From Thalassotalea psychrophila (GTDB lineage Bacteria > Pseudomonadota > Gammaproteobacteria > Enterobacterales > Alteromonadaceae): a stretch of DNA of 64,000 bases. The DNA is taken from positions 2,294,001-2,358,000 of the forward strand of contig NZ_CP134145.1 of assembly GCF_031583595.1 (NCBI RefSeq). The letters are read 5' to 3'. The position numbers and the translations under genes were made by a program. The notes below the pieces were generated by a model. It had not been told where the DNA came from. It made no database searches and saw only the letters and a list, made by a program, of their open reading frames with translations. Of this stretch, positions 19,866 to 29,372 are shown piece by piece (position 1 is the first letter of the stretch; each line of letters opens with the position of its first letter).

Positions 19866-21878
19866 CTAACTCGCTTTTTTCTGCGGGATCACATAATCAG
19901 TAGTGGTTTTTACATAATTCAGGAAAAAATCAATCGCTTTCGGGTTTTTCATCGATTCACGACTTGCCGCTTTTTCTAATGGCCAACCTAATAATACTTT
20001 ACGTACCGGTATTTCCAATTTTTTACCGGTTAAGGTGTATGGTACTTCTGGGATAGCATAGTATTTATCTGGTACGTGACGTGGAGAGCAATCAGTACGT
20101 AATAATTTAGAAATAGTTTTCTCTAACTCTTGCGTTAATTCAACACCGTCGGCTAATTGTAAAAACATCGGCATAAAGAATTCACCACCGGGTAATTCAA
20201 TACACATCACTAAACTGTCAATGATTTCTGGCATTTTTTCAACAGTACGATAAAGCTCGGCAGTACCAATACGAACACCAAAACGGTTTAATGTTGAGTC
20301 AGAGCGACCGGTGATATAAGCACCACCACGTTCGTTGATTTTGATGAAATCACCATGGGTCCAAAGACCATCATATGATTCAAAATAAGATTCATTGTAA
20401 CGTTGATTGCCTTCATCATTTAAGAAGTAAACCGGCATGTTCGGGAATGGTTTTTTACAGACTAATTCACCAACGTCACCAACTAGTGAATTACCTTTCT
20501 CATCTAATGAATCAACATCCATGCCCAGTACTCGGCATTGAATTTCTCCAGCATATACTGGTTGAGTAGGTGTTGCTCCAACAAAACCGCCAACGATTTC
20601 GGTGCCACCACTTTGTGATGTTACCCATAAATCTTCTTTTACATCGGTGTAAAACCATTTAAATGTTTCAGGGGTCGATGGCGCACCACCAACAAGAATA
20701 CTGTTTAAATGTGATAAATCATGTAGCTCTTTGGGTTTTACGCCATGGTTTTCCAGTAATTGTACGTAAGTAGGGCTGGCACCAAAGAAAGTTGTTTTGG
20801 TTTCAGCGGCCATTTTCCATAATACGTCAATAGTTGGGTAAGCCGGGTTGCCATCATATAAAACGGCAGCACAACCACTTAGCATCATCGACACTTCCAG
20901 GATAAACATCACCCAACCGGTAGTAGTATAGAAGAAGCTAGTGTCATCATGTTTTAAGTTCATGTGGAAGAACATACAAGGTAGCATGCCCATTAATGCG
21001 CCTACGTGACTATGAACAATTGCTTTTGGAAGTCCAGTTGTTCCAGATGAAAATAACACCCATACCGGATGGTCGTGTGCTACCCGTTCAAATTTAAAGT
21101 TATCTCTGCCAATATCTTGAGCAGTAAATAAAGATTGATAGGCTATAGCATCAACAGGTGATTTGGCATCCGAATCTAAATAAGAAAGATGAACCACTTG
21201 TTCTAATGAATCGGATAATGCATCAACAATTGCAATGGTTTCTTCATCCCGGTTAAATTGTTTGCCACCAAACTGATAACCATCGGCAACAAATAACCAT
21301 TTAGGTTTAATTTGTGTAAACCTATCTAATATAGTTTTTCGGCCAAATTCCGGCGCGGCAATTGACCACACACAACCAATACTAATGGTTGCCAGCATAG
21401 CAACGACGGTTTCGGTAATGTTTGGCATTAAACAACACACCGCATCACCAGGTTTTAAACCGCGAGCACGCATCTCGGTTGCTAATACCCGAACTTTACT
21501 AGCAAGTTCGGTCCAGCTCATTTGATCTTGTTTACGAATTTCTGATAAGTGATGTAACGCAATAGCACCTTCTCGTTCGTTGCGTAATATGTGCTCAGCA
21601 AGATTCACTTTAGAACCAATAAACCAGCTGTTACCAGGTTTCATTTCTAAACTGTCGGTTATTTGGGTGTAAGGAGTATCGGATTGAATTTCAAAATAAT
21701 CCCACAACGATGCCCAGAATGCTTCAATGTTGTCTACTGACCACTGCCATAATTCTTGATAGTCGGCAGCATGTACAATGTTTTTTTCTTTAAGCCAGGC
21801 AATATATTTGCTGACGTTGGAGTTATCACTAAACTCTTGGCTTGGTGTCCATAATAGTTCACCTTCAGATACAGCCAT
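19866..21878 (-). CDS. Acetoacetate/beta-ketoacid-CoA ligase (acetoacetyl-CoA synthetase family)
   Basis: The 670-residue AMP-forming ligase has the ATP-binding loop FSSGTTGLPKAIVHSH (about 276-291), the N-terminal AACS-type stretch IEAFWASLWDYFEI, and the C-terminal TGKKLEIPVRK with the catalytic-type Lys. The length fits acetoacetyl-CoA synthetases (about 650). The family activates acetoacetate and, in acetophenone degraders, benzoylacetate. As last gene of the carboxylase operon, it most likely converts the beta-keto acid made by the carboxylase into its CoA thioester, ready for thiolysis. AAGGAG precedes the ATG. Whether its substrate is acetoacetate or a larger keto acid is not decided by the sequence. 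Confidence 0.92.
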   Translation of the reverse strand: MAVSEGELLWTPSQEFSDNSNVSKYIAWLKEKNIVHAADYQELWQWSVDNIEAFWASLWDYFEIQSDTPYTQITDSLEMKPGNSWFIGSKVNLAEHILRNEREGAIALHHLSEIRKQDQMSWTELASKVRVLATEMRARGLKPGDAVCCLMPNITETVVAMLATISIGCVWSIAAPEFGRKTILDRFTQIKPKWLFVADGYQFGGKQFNRDEETIAIVDALSDSLEQVVHLSYLDSDAKSPVDAIAYQSLFTAQDIGRDNFKFERVAHDHPVWVLFSSGTTGLPKAIVHSHVGALMGMLPCMFFHMNLKHDDTSFFYTTTGWVMFILEVSMMLSGCAAVLYDGNPAYPTIDVLWKMAAETKTTFFGASPTYVQLLENHGVKPKELHDLSHLNSILVGGAPSTPETFKWFYTDVKEDLWVTSQSGGTEIVGGFVGATPTQPVYAGEIQCRVLGMDVDSLDEKGNSLVGDVGELVCKKPFPNMPVYFLNDEGNQRYNESYFESYDGLWTHGDFIKINERGGAYITGRSDSTLNRFGVRIGTAELYRTVEKMPEIIDSLVMCIELPGGEFFMPMFLQLADGVELTQELEKTISKLLRTDCSPRHVPDKYYAIPEVPYTLTGKKLEIPVRKVLLGWPLEKAASRESMKNPKAIDFFLNYVKTTTDYVIPQKKAS

Positions 21879-21962
21879 TTTAATCTCCTTAGATTTAACG
21901 CTTTTGAATTAGATTCAAAAGCGGATATTTATTTTTATAGCGATTACCAATTTGATTATTAT

Positions 21963-22469
21963 TTATCTATTAGTGGTAATTTGTTTTGCACTTTGCCAAT
22001 TCTGCTCAAATGATGATTGCACATCGAGTAGGGCGGTGATTCGAGCCCACTTCCAGATGCCATTCTCTTTCACGTACTGTTCTTTGTATTGGCCAGCAAT
22101 ATAACCTGAACCTTCGATACCGACAGGGTTACCTGCTTTGAACGTGGCAGGACAATCGATATACCAACTTGCAGTGGCACGATCGCCATCAATGTTGATG
22201 ACTTCATTCGAAACACGATGTTGACACCAGCTTAAAAAGCCCGGTACCCCTTGTGCGTAAAATGCGCCTACCGCTTCTTTACCTTCCGTTAATGGCATCC
22301 CAGTAAAATCAGCAACAATATTGTCGGTAAAACGGCTAATGGTTTCATTGATCGCCTCACTATCACCGTCTACTGCGCGGTCAACACAATGACAATAGTA
22401 ATAATGTTTAAGGTGACGAATGGCTTCTAAATCTTCTAAATGTTTAATTCGATTTTCTAATGTAGACAT
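21963..22469 (-). CDS. SnoaL/NTF2-like protein
   Basis: This 168-residue protein has the cone-shaped NTF2 fold pattern of SnoaL_4-type proteins. An N-terminal helix (IKHLEDLEAIRHLKHYYYCHCVDR) is followed by beta strands with HRVSNEVINIDGDRATASWY and a C-terminal GIWKWARITALLDV. Members include scytalone-dehydratase-like enzymes, steroid isomerase relatives and non-catalytic partners, so the reaction cannot be named. It lies between the SDR and the ligase in the carboxylase operon (gaps 74 and 84 bp). It may act on a hydroxy or keto intermediate of that path, which is inference. Confidence 0.82.
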   Translation of the reverse strand: MSTLENRIKHLEDLEAIRHLKHYYYCHCVDRAVDGDSEAINETISRFTDNIVADFTGMPLTEGKEAVGAFYAQGVPGFLSWCQHRVSNEVINIDGDRATASWYIDCPATFKAGNPVGIEGSGYIAGQYKEQYVKENGIWKWARITALLDVQSSFEQNWQSAKQITTNR

Positions 22470-22543
22470 AATACTTTCTCTCTATTTTTATAATGATTGA
22501 TTAAAGAATTCTCGCTGAGTCGGAAAAACTCAGTAAACTTGTA

Positions 22544-23335
22544 CTAAACAAATTTCGACACAATGCGGTCGTATGCTGACGGGAAAAGACGGGCAATAAT
22601 ATCCAGAGTTTTAATATCTCGACCGACTAAAATACGTTTTTTCTTTTTCTTCATACCCGACAAAATAACTTTCACAGCTTGTTCTGCGGACATCTGGCCT
22701 ATGGCGGATTGCAATTTTTTCGCACTTTGCTTGGCCCCTGCCGCATGAACACCTGAATTTTGTATATTGGTATTTACCCCGCCTGGATGCACGCAACTTA
22801 CCGAAATATTGGTATCGGCTAATTCTGCTCGTAGCGACTCGGTAAAGCCTCGAACCGCAAATTTACTAGCGTTATAAGAGGTATAATTTGGAATGCCAAC
22901 TAAGCCTGCACCACTTGAAATATTAACAATCCAGGTGTCTTGCTTTTTCTTTAAGTGCGGTAAAAATTCTTTACAACCATACATTACACCCCACAAGTTA
23001 ACCTTCAATGAGATATCAAAATCGCTATATTGGCTTTCTTCGAATGTGTGTAAACGTACGATACCGGCATTGTTGATAACAATATCAACCTGGCCGTGAG
23101 TTCTAACCACATCTTCAACAAAACACTTATAATCATCTAAGTCACTGACATCTAGTTGATGTAAACTTGTTTTTGCTGAAGTTGGCAATAATGCTGAGGT
23201 CTCTTCTAACCCTTGCATATTTAAGTCCGCTAACGCTAACGAACAACCTTCTTGCGCTAAAGCAATAGCGAAGGCACGACCTATCCCCGAACCTGCGCCG
23301 GTAATAACGGCAACTTTATTTTTAAATACAGACAT
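22544..23335 (-). CDS. Short-chain dehydrogenase/reductase
   Basis: The 263-residue classical SDR has the NAD(P)-binding TGAGSGIG at 12-19, NNAG at 88-91, a Ser in NISSGAG (about 141) and the catalytic Y154-x3-K158 in YNASK. The C-terminal part (MKKKKKRILVGRDIKTLD) is the form seen in the acetoin/diverse-substrate SDRs of similar length. In the acetophenone pathway an SDR (1-phenylethanol dehydrogenase) makes the ketone that the carboxylase uses. This gene directly follows the carboxylase genes (68-bp gap), so oxidation of a secondary alcohol to the ketone is the likeliest role, inferred from context. Confidence 0.88.
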   Translation of the reverse strand: MSVFKNKVAVITGAGSGIGRAFAIALAQEGCSLALADLNMQGLEETSALLPTSAKTSLHQLDVSDLDDYKCFVEDVVRTHGQVDIVINNAGIVRLHTFEESQYSDFDISLKVNLWGVMYGCKEFLPHLKKKQDTWIVNISSGAGLVGIPNYTSYNASKFAVRGFTESLRAELADTNISVSCVHPGGVNTNIQNSGVHAAGAKQSAKKLQSAIGQMSAEQAVKVILSGMKKKKKRILVGRDIKTLDIIARLFPSAYDRIVSKFV

Positions 23336-23403
23336 AACTTCCCCAAGTCTTGTTAAATGATCTAATAGTTAATTCTAGTTAACGACTATTAAGCATTAAA
23401 AAA

Positions 23404-24243
23404 TCATGCTCGTAATGTTGCTAAGCGCTCTAACACAATTTCAGGTTGCAAAGCAGCATCAACATGAGCAAAGTAAAAACCATTGTCAGGTTGAGTAAAG
23501 CTACCATTTGTCCAAAAATCGCTATTAAGTACTTCTCCGTTTGCGTCGTTATGATCACTCAATACCATATCGATAACATCATCGGTATTACTGATTTCGC
23601 TTGGGCTAGCAACTTGCACACCAAACGCCCAATGATAATGTTTTGCAACATTAATTATTGGCGAATAAAGCTCAAGCAATTCGGCATTAACGGCGCTGCC
23701 TTCTGGTAATTGAATAACAACACCTGATATGTTTAAGCCACTGAATGCGCGAAGAAAATCGGCAATGTAAACCGATACAGAGTCAACATCAATGTCACTA
23801 ATGTCTGATTTTTCGGCATTATTGGCTTTTTGGTTTGCCCAGTTAATCAATTCACCGTTCTCAGGTAATACTAAAACTAAAGGTTGTGATACCGACTCAC
23901 ATAACGCACTAACAATGTCGCGAATTACGCTACGCGGTGCTTCCATACCCAGTAATTTTTTGATGGCGAAGCGAACCCGTTTTTTACCACTCATTTCACT
24001 TAGGACAGCAGGAGTTGCGTCTAACCAGTTGGTTAAAAAATTCCCCAGGTTAACCGGTGCAACACCAGGTTTTAGTAGACTCTGTAATTGGCCGTAACTA
24101 TTTACAAATTCCGTAGGGTTTGTCCACGGAAATGGTTTGCCGTTGCGAACAACTTGTGCACCATACTCTTCCGCTTCTAACCAAACTAACGGTTTATTAA
24201 CCTTAATACCTTGTTCTATTGCGTCTAATAAAGCATTTGCCAT
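23404..24243 (-). CDS. Unknown protein, possible fifth subunit (ApcE position) of the ketone carboxylase
   Basis: This 279-residue soluble protein matches no domain I recognise. Its place right after the HyuB-like gene and its size (about 30 kDa) fit ApcE, the separate 34-kDa component that acetophenone carboxylase needs for activity. The assignment therefore rests on gene order and size only. The sequence is acidic, with no signal peptide, membrane segment or cysteine cluster. The segment LVWLEAEEYGAQVVRNGKPF near the start and VSVYIADFLRAFSGLNISGV in the middle could serve as family markers. AAGGAA precedes the ATG. The gap to the SDR is 68 bp. Confidence 0.7.
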   Translation of the reverse strand: MANALLDAIEQGIKVNKPLVWLEAEEYGAQVVRNGKPFPWTNPTEFVNSYGQLQSLLKPGVAPVNLGNFLTNWLDATPAVLSEMSGKKRVRFAIKKLLGMEAPRSVIRDIVSALCESVSQPLVLVLPENGELINWANQKANNAEKSDISDIDVDSVSVYIADFLRAFSGLNISGVVIQLPEGSAVNAELLELYSPIINVAKHYHWAFGVQVASPSEISNTDDVIDMVLSDHNDANGEVLNSDFWTNGSFTQPDNGFYFAHVDAALQPEIVLERLATLRA

Positions 24244-24325
24244 TTTTAATTTCCTTCTACTTAGAATAGTGGGTAAGCAATATTAGAATTGCTTACCTTT
24301 TTATTTTGATTACACCAAGAACTGC

Positions 24326-26587
24326 TTAGTTAGCTAATTGTGCTTTTAATGCTGCAATTTCAGCTTGTGCATGAGCCAGTTTAATATCTTTTGGATCAGG
24401 CATAATTAATGGACCATGCTCACCAGGTAACGCTTTAGGGTAAGGCCCGGCGTATAACTCGGCTGAATCATTCCATGAACCAAAATAATTAATATCTGCT
24501 GGTGGCTCATCTGTTACGTGTGTTGCAACAAACTCATCCCAACTTAATCCGCGGTTAATACGCGCTTGACGCTCTGCTGTACGAGCATTTTGAGTTGCTT
24601 GTTCATCAACAATTAAAGACTTTTCATCGTAAACCATTTTATAAAGATCAAGAGCCGTTTCATGACTTACCAGTTTTTCTTCTAAGTCTTTCACGGTTAG
24701 TGCAGTATCACGTTCTAATACATCACCATAACCACCACCAGCGCCCTGGCTTTGCATGAATAATTCGCCTTCTTGATACAGGTCGAACATTACGGCACTT
24801 GGTAGCGCTTCGTATGTAACTCCGTCTATGGGTTGATCATTCATTAGCTTGAATAAATCAGCATCCCATAGTTCTGGCTTGGCATTAAACTCTTCAAATA
24901 AATTCTTACCACGAACACGAGCTACAGCATAAGTAGGGCACGCATAACCACCAAACATACCCATTGTTGAAGGGAAGTAAGAGCCACCACAAATAGCCTG
25001 AAAGCCAAATGGTTGCTCACCAAAGCGCATTAAACCAAATTGGTAGCCGGCACCACCGCGGTATTTACCAAAACCAACATTATCAGGCCAGAATTTTTTA
25101 GATATTGCACAGACAAATGGTAAACCTTCTTCAGCAGCTTCAGCTTCACCAATATCGGTACGAGCACCAAAGTTAGGGCTTAATGAATGCTCACCATCAG
25201 CATTTGATTTAGCACCTCCTGGCATACCGTTTAAATCACCACACATGTTGCCCACTGAATCGTGATGTTGATTCACGCCACCGTAGATAATAGATTGTGG
25301 TTGGTTAAACCAACATGCTTTCGTTTGTGCATAACGCTTAGGAGCACCATAGTAAAATTTACCAAAGGCTAGCTCTGCACCAGTGATCATTTTAAACATT
25401 GGTTGCATTGATAAGGCGACCGGAACCTCTGGACTTGCGTTCATGATATTTTTATCATCAGTTAGAAATTCGAAATTATCGATAACGGCTTGTGCACAAG
25501 GTAAATCAGGCCAAATATGATGCGCTAAAGTGATCATTGTGCCTAAGGAAACAGTACTGTGTAAGTTGTTGATTGGACGATTGTATATTTCAGGAGAACT
25601 ACCACGATAATCAACAATAACTTTATCGCCTTTAATCGTATAGTTAAGGTTAATACGTATCATTGCAGCTTCACGCATAGTGTGATCACAATACAAGCTA
25701 GTACGTACAGTACCATCTGGTAACGCTTCAATACGGCGTTTTGCTTCATCACGCATATATTCAATATTACTACGGCTAAAAGCAATAATGTTATTTATTT
25801 CATATTGTGCAACCTGCTCCTTATAGCGTCGCTCTAAACGCATACATGCCGCTAAACGTGCTTTAAAGTCAGCCATAATAATATGTGGTTCACGTGAATT
25901 ATTTTGCACTAATGTTGCGATATCCCGTTTAATTTTATAATTTTCTACCAGCTTAACCGGAGAGCCACGGAAACCTTCATCCCATGGTGTTTCAATTGAT
26001 GGACCCATACCGCCTGGATCTTTTGCACCAATTTCACCTTCATGCATCGCACAACAATTCCAGGCAACTAATTCACCTTTATCAAAAATAGGCATGAATA
26101 AATGTTGATCTGGGCTGTGAATACCGCCGTAATGACAATCATTAATAAGGAAACCATCGCCTTCATTAATACCTACAGTAGGATCGTCCTTTAAGTATTT
26201 CATGATCCAGCGAATGGTATAATGCAGCGATACGGTAAAACCTGCTACACCAAAAGTAGAACCTAAAAACAGGTCACCTACAGGGGTAAAGTAGCCGGTC
26301 GACATATCACCACAAGAAGCCGCCGGACTTGCTACGGTCATTTCAGCAATACCAAATGTTTCGTCCAATGCTGATTGTAGATTAGAGCGAATTTCACTCA
26401 TTAAATGAGGATCTACCCCATGCTTTAATACTTCTTCTTCTCGAGCTGAACGAGCGCTAATATGGTGATTACGTTGAATTTCTTGATCAGGACCAATAAA
26501 GCTTACGTGCTCAGTTAAAAATTTATTAATTATTTTCTGCTCAGCTGTGTTTTGTTCAGCTGTTGTATCTAATTTTGTTTCTGTCAT
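24326..26587 (-). CDS. Hydantoinase B/oxoprolinase-type subunit of an acetophenone/acetone carboxylase-like enzyme
   Basis: The 753-residue HyuB-family protein has the hallmark NDCHYGGIHSPDQHLF (about 149-164), a likely metal or substrate site with Asp and His. It also has CCAMHEGEIGAKDPGG and the C-terminal FGKYRGGAGYQFGLMRFGE pattern. In acetone and acetophenone carboxylases this large subunit joins the activated ketone enolate and carboxyl phosphate. It lies between a HyuA-like gene (100-bp gap) and the ApcE-position gene (82 bp), matching the apcD slot. The C-terminus ends in a short helical tail (LAHAQAEIAALKAQLAN) that could be a coiled coil. A hydantoinase or 5-oxoprolinase role is disfavoured by the small zinc-ribbon gene next door. 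Confidence 0.88.
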   Translation of the reverse strand: MTETKLDTTAEQNTAEQKIINKFLTEHVSFIGPDQEIQRNHHISARSAREEEVLKHGVDPHLMSEIRSNLQSALDETFGIAEMTVASPAASCGDMSTGYFTPVGDLFLGSTFGVAGFTVSLHYTIRWIMKYLKDDPTVGINEGDGFLINDCHYGGIHSPDQHLFMPIFDKGELVAWNCCAMHEGEIGAKDPGGMGPSIETPWDEGFRGSPVKLVENYKIKRDIATLVQNNSREPHIIMADFKARLAACMRLERRYKEQVAQYEINNIIAFSRSNIEYMRDEAKRRIEALPDGTVRTSLYCDHTMREAAMIRINLNYTIKGDKVIVDYRGSSPEIYNRPINNLHSTVSLGTMITLAHHIWPDLPCAQAVIDNFEFLTDDKNIMNASPEVPVALSMQPMFKMITGAELAFGKFYYGAPKRYAQTKACWFNQPQSIIYGGVNQHHDSVGNMCGDLNGMPGGAKSNADGEHSLSPNFGARTDIGEAEAAEEGLPFVCAISKKFWPDNVGFGKYRGGAGYQFGLMRFGEQPFGFQAICGGSYFPSTMGMFGGYACPTYAVARVRGKNLFEEFNAKPELWDADLFKLMNDQPIDGVTYEALPSAVMFDLYQEGELFMQSQGAGGGYGDVLERDTALTVKDLEEKLVSHETALDLYKMVYDEKSLIVDEQATQNARTAERQARINRGLSWDEFVATHVTDEPPADINYFGSWNDSAELYAGPYPKALPGEHGPLIMPDPKDIKLAHAQAEIAALKAQLAN

Positions 26588-26687
26588 TTTCTTATGCCTT
26601 ACTTTTGAATTAACACTTAGAGCATTTAATGCTTAAGTGTTAATAAAAAATATTGGCTAGCGGTTAATACTAGCCACAGTTTTTATC

Positions 26688-28814
26688 TTATTGCTTAAGC
26701 AACCAAACAGCACCTTGTGCCGCTGATTCTAAACGCCAACCTGGCTCAACCAAGTAAGTTGTAGCACCAGGGTTAACTACAGCAGGACCTTCAATTACTA
26801 CGCCTGGCTGTAATGCTAATCCATCATAAATTGGTGTCTTTTGCGCACCTTCTAAACCAACAAAGTGGCAGTCTCGGTAAGCTACTGGCTTTGGTGTTGA
26901 TATTTTTGTCGTTGGCGGCGTCATATCTTCAAATTTCAACGCAGGTAATTCCACCCAAGACACAACACGTACAGTACCAACCCATACACCGGATTCAGGA
27001 GATACGATTTCTTCACCGTAACGAGAACCAAAGTCTGCATTCATGGTTTCAATTAATTGAATAACATCGGTGCTACTTTCAAGGCGTGTTTTAGGCGCAA
27101 CAACACTCACTTCCATTTTTTGAATGGAATAGCGCATATCCAATTCAACTCGGTATTTGATTTGCTCTTCGCTAATACCTTGTCGGATCAAATCATTACG
27201 ACCTTTAACTTCTAATTCTTCAACAATGCTGTTGAAGCCATCAAAATCACTGAAAATAGCCTGTAAGTTTTTGTGGAAGAATGGGTAAGAAACATTCTTT
27301 TCATGGATGTGCATTTGGTTAAGACCAGCACCACCACAAGCAGAAAATACAGAGCTGTATGGAGGTGCTAATACTCGATTGATACCAGCACGTTCCGCGA
27401 TACCACAGGCATGCAATGGACCATTACCACCGTACGCTAAGAACACAAAATCTTCAGCTTTATATCCTTGACGGTTCAATTCTTGCGTTAAACCACTAGC
27501 CATTTCACCATCAGCATTTGACTTAATAAACTTAGCCGCTTCAATTTCTTCAATATCGAGTTCATCACAGATATCTTCTAATGCTTGGTACGTGCGACGC
27601 ATGTTCAATTTAATGTAACCGTTTGCGTAGTTTTTAGTATCTAAGTAGCCTAAAAGTAAATCGGCATCCGTTACGGTAGGGTTCATCCCTCCACGGTCAT
27701 ATGCTGCCGGACCAGGATCAGAGCCTGCTGACATAGGGCCTACTTTAACAGTATTAAATACCGAGTCGTACTTAGCTATAGAACCACCACCAGCACCTAG
27801 TGTGACTAAATGAACCATAGGAACGGTTACTAACCAACGGTCAACTACAGGATTAAAGTCATAATGTTTTTCACCACCTTTGGTAATAATACCGATATCG
27901 AATGAGGTACCACCCATATCACCACAAACTATATTATCCATATTACTTTGCTTAGATAACTCTTCTGCAGCATGAATACCCGCAACTGGGCCCGAGTGCA
28001 CTGTTTGCAGAGCATCGGTAGAGTTAAGCTGTGCCATGCCACCTGAGTTATGTACTAACAGCATTGGCTTGGTATAACCATTTTCACGCAAATTTTGCTC
28101 TAACGAACTCATTGCAAAGTACATGGTTGAATGCAAGTAAGCATCGACAATTGACGATGAGGTACGTACATATTCACCTTTACGACCAACAACTTGATGG
28201 GAAAGGATCATTGGAATTGAGCCCAACATTTCTGGTGGATATTCCTCTTCAAAAATCTCTTGTACACGTAATTCATGTGTTGGGTTTTCAACTGAGTTGA
28301 TCGTTGCAACAACAATAGCTTGCACACCTAAGTCGACTAATTCGCGAATGGCTGTGCGAGTTTGTTCTTCTTGTAAATCCATTAACACTTTACCACGATA
28401 ATCAACACGCTCTTTTACCGTACGAATATACTTAATTGGTACCAACGGATCAGGTCGAGTCGCACGTGATAGATCTTTTGCTTCTTCATCTGGTAAACCT
28501 TCCGAATAACCGCGGCCACGAGATAACGGCACAGTACTGTCGAAACCAAATGTTGTTAATAAACCAACACGAGGGCCATTACGTTCGATTAACGCGTTTG
28601 TACCTAAGGTTGTTGCATAACGTACAGAATCAACTTCGGCTAATAATTTTTGACGTGATATTTCTAACTCAGCACAAGCGTTATCAATAGCTTCGTTAAA
28701 GCCCAAGGCTAAGTTTTGATGACTTGTAAGCGCTTTGGTTTGCAGAAATTTATCTTCCCAGCAAATAAAACAATCGGTAAAAGTACCACCGATATCAACT
28801 GCAATACGTTTCAT
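26688..28814 (-). CDS. Hydantoinase A-type ATP-binding subunit of an acetophenone/acetone carboxylase-like enzyme (apcC slot)
   Basis: This 708-residue HyuA-family protein has two ASKHA-type phosphate motifs: DIGGTFTD at residues 7-14 and GDMGGTSFDIGII in the middle. It also has LGAGGGSIA and FLAYGGNGPLHACGIAE. It should bind ATP and phosphorylate bicarbonate or the ketone enolate. The start is the ATG at 28814, one base after the stop of the zinc-ribbon gene, with GGGGAG inside that gene. A longer frame reaching 28919 would overlap the neighbour by about 100 bp and is rejected. One of two HyuA-like subunits in the operon, as in acetophenone carboxylase. Confidence 0.88.
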   Translation of the reverse strand: MKRIAVDIGGTFTDCFICWEDKFLQTKALTSHQNLALGFNEAIDNACAELEISRQKLLAEVDSVRYATTLGTNALIERNGPRVGLLTTFGFDSTVPLSRGRGYSEGLPDEEAKDLSRATRPDPLVPIKYIRTVKERVDYRGKVLMDLQEEQTRTAIRELVDLGVQAIVVATINSVENPTHELRVQEIFEEEYPPEMLGSIPMILSHQVVGRKGEYVRTSSSIVDAYLHSTMYFAMSSLEQNLRENGYTKPMLLVHNSGGMAQLNSTDALQTVHSGPVAGIHAAEELSKQSNMDNIVCGDMGGTSFDIGIITKGGEKHYDFNPVVDRWLVTVPMVHLVTLGAGGGSIAKYDSVFNTVKVGPMSAGSDPGPAAYDRGGMNPTVTDADLLLGYLDTKNYANGYIKLNMRRTYQALEDICDELDIEEIEAAKFIKSNADGEMASGLTQELNRQGYKAEDFVFLAYGGNGPLHACGIAERAGINRVLAPPYSSVFSACGGAGLNQMHIHEKNVSYPFFHKNLQAIFSDFDGFNSIVEELEVKGRNDLIRQGISEEQIKYRVELDMRYSIQKMEVSVVAPKTRLESSTDVIQLIETMNADFGSRYGEEIVSPESGVWVGTVRVVSWVELPALKFEDMTPPTTKISTPKPVAYRDCHFVGLEGAQKTPIYDGLALQPGVVIEGPAVVNPGATTYLVEPGWRLESAAQGAVWLLKQ

Positions 28815-28815
28815 A

Positions 28816-29268
28816 TTAGTTCTCCCCTTGATGTGAATGAGAGCAAGAACCCTGTCCATGAGAGTGTTCATGGGCATTGTCACGTAGTGCTTTGGTTGTA
28901 TCGACACCAATACCAGCATCAGTAACAGGTGCTTGGCCTAGCATTTTCTCTTTTAATGAATCGATATCTAATTCAAAATCATGTAAAGGCAGAGCACCAG
29001 GTACAGTGTATTCAACTTCAACCATAGTGCCGCAGCTTGGACAGTAGAACTCGTAAATGGCACATACTTTACGATCAGGTGCAAAGGTAAATTCATACTT
29101 AGTTGGATCTAATTTCGGCTTATGAATTTCGTGTGGGTTACGATTGTATATTTTTGTAAACTTCTTATAGTTTTCACGGGCGCTGCCCATCTCGTGTTCA
29201 CAAACACGGCATTCCCAGGTTTCTTTTTCCAAATCGATTTGGAGGTATTCTGTTGCTAAATATTTCAT
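28816..29268 (-). CDS. Small zinc-ribbon subunit of the ketone carboxylase (ApcB / acetone carboxylase gamma-like)
   Basis: The 150-residue protein has two Cys pairs, CRVC (20, 23) and CPSC (76, 79), that form a likely zinc ribbon. It also has IYNRNPHEIHKPKLDPTKY, typical of the acetone carboxylase gamma family. Known gamma subunits are about 130-170 residues. Unusually, the C-terminus is rich in His (HEHSHGQGSCSHSH, about 133-146), which may bind another metal. It sits between the two HyuA-like genes, exactly the apcB slot, and its stop is one base from the next start. Its presence sets this operon apart from hydantoinase and 5-oxoprolinase operons. Confidence 0.85.
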   Translation of the reverse strand: MKYLATEYLQIDLEKETWECRVCEHEMGSARENYKKFTKIYNRNPHEIHKPKLDPTKYEFTFAPDRKVCAIYEFYCPSCGTMVEVEYTVPGALPLHDFELDIDSLKEKMLGQAPVTDAGIGVDTTKALRDNAHEHSHGQGSCSHSHQGEN

Positions 29269-29372
29269 AATTATTTTCTCAGTTTTTCAACTTATAGCTT
29301 TCAATATTGGCTTACATCAATATTTTGTTTATGGTTAAAAAGCGGTAACTAACCGCTCTGTATCACCGTTGT

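Noticed and set aside
28815..28919. Longer N-terminus of the second HyuA-like subunit
   Set aside because: The extension would overlap the zinc-ribbon gene by about 100 bp and lacks homology. The ATG at 28814 begins the conserved MKRIAVDIGGTFTD.
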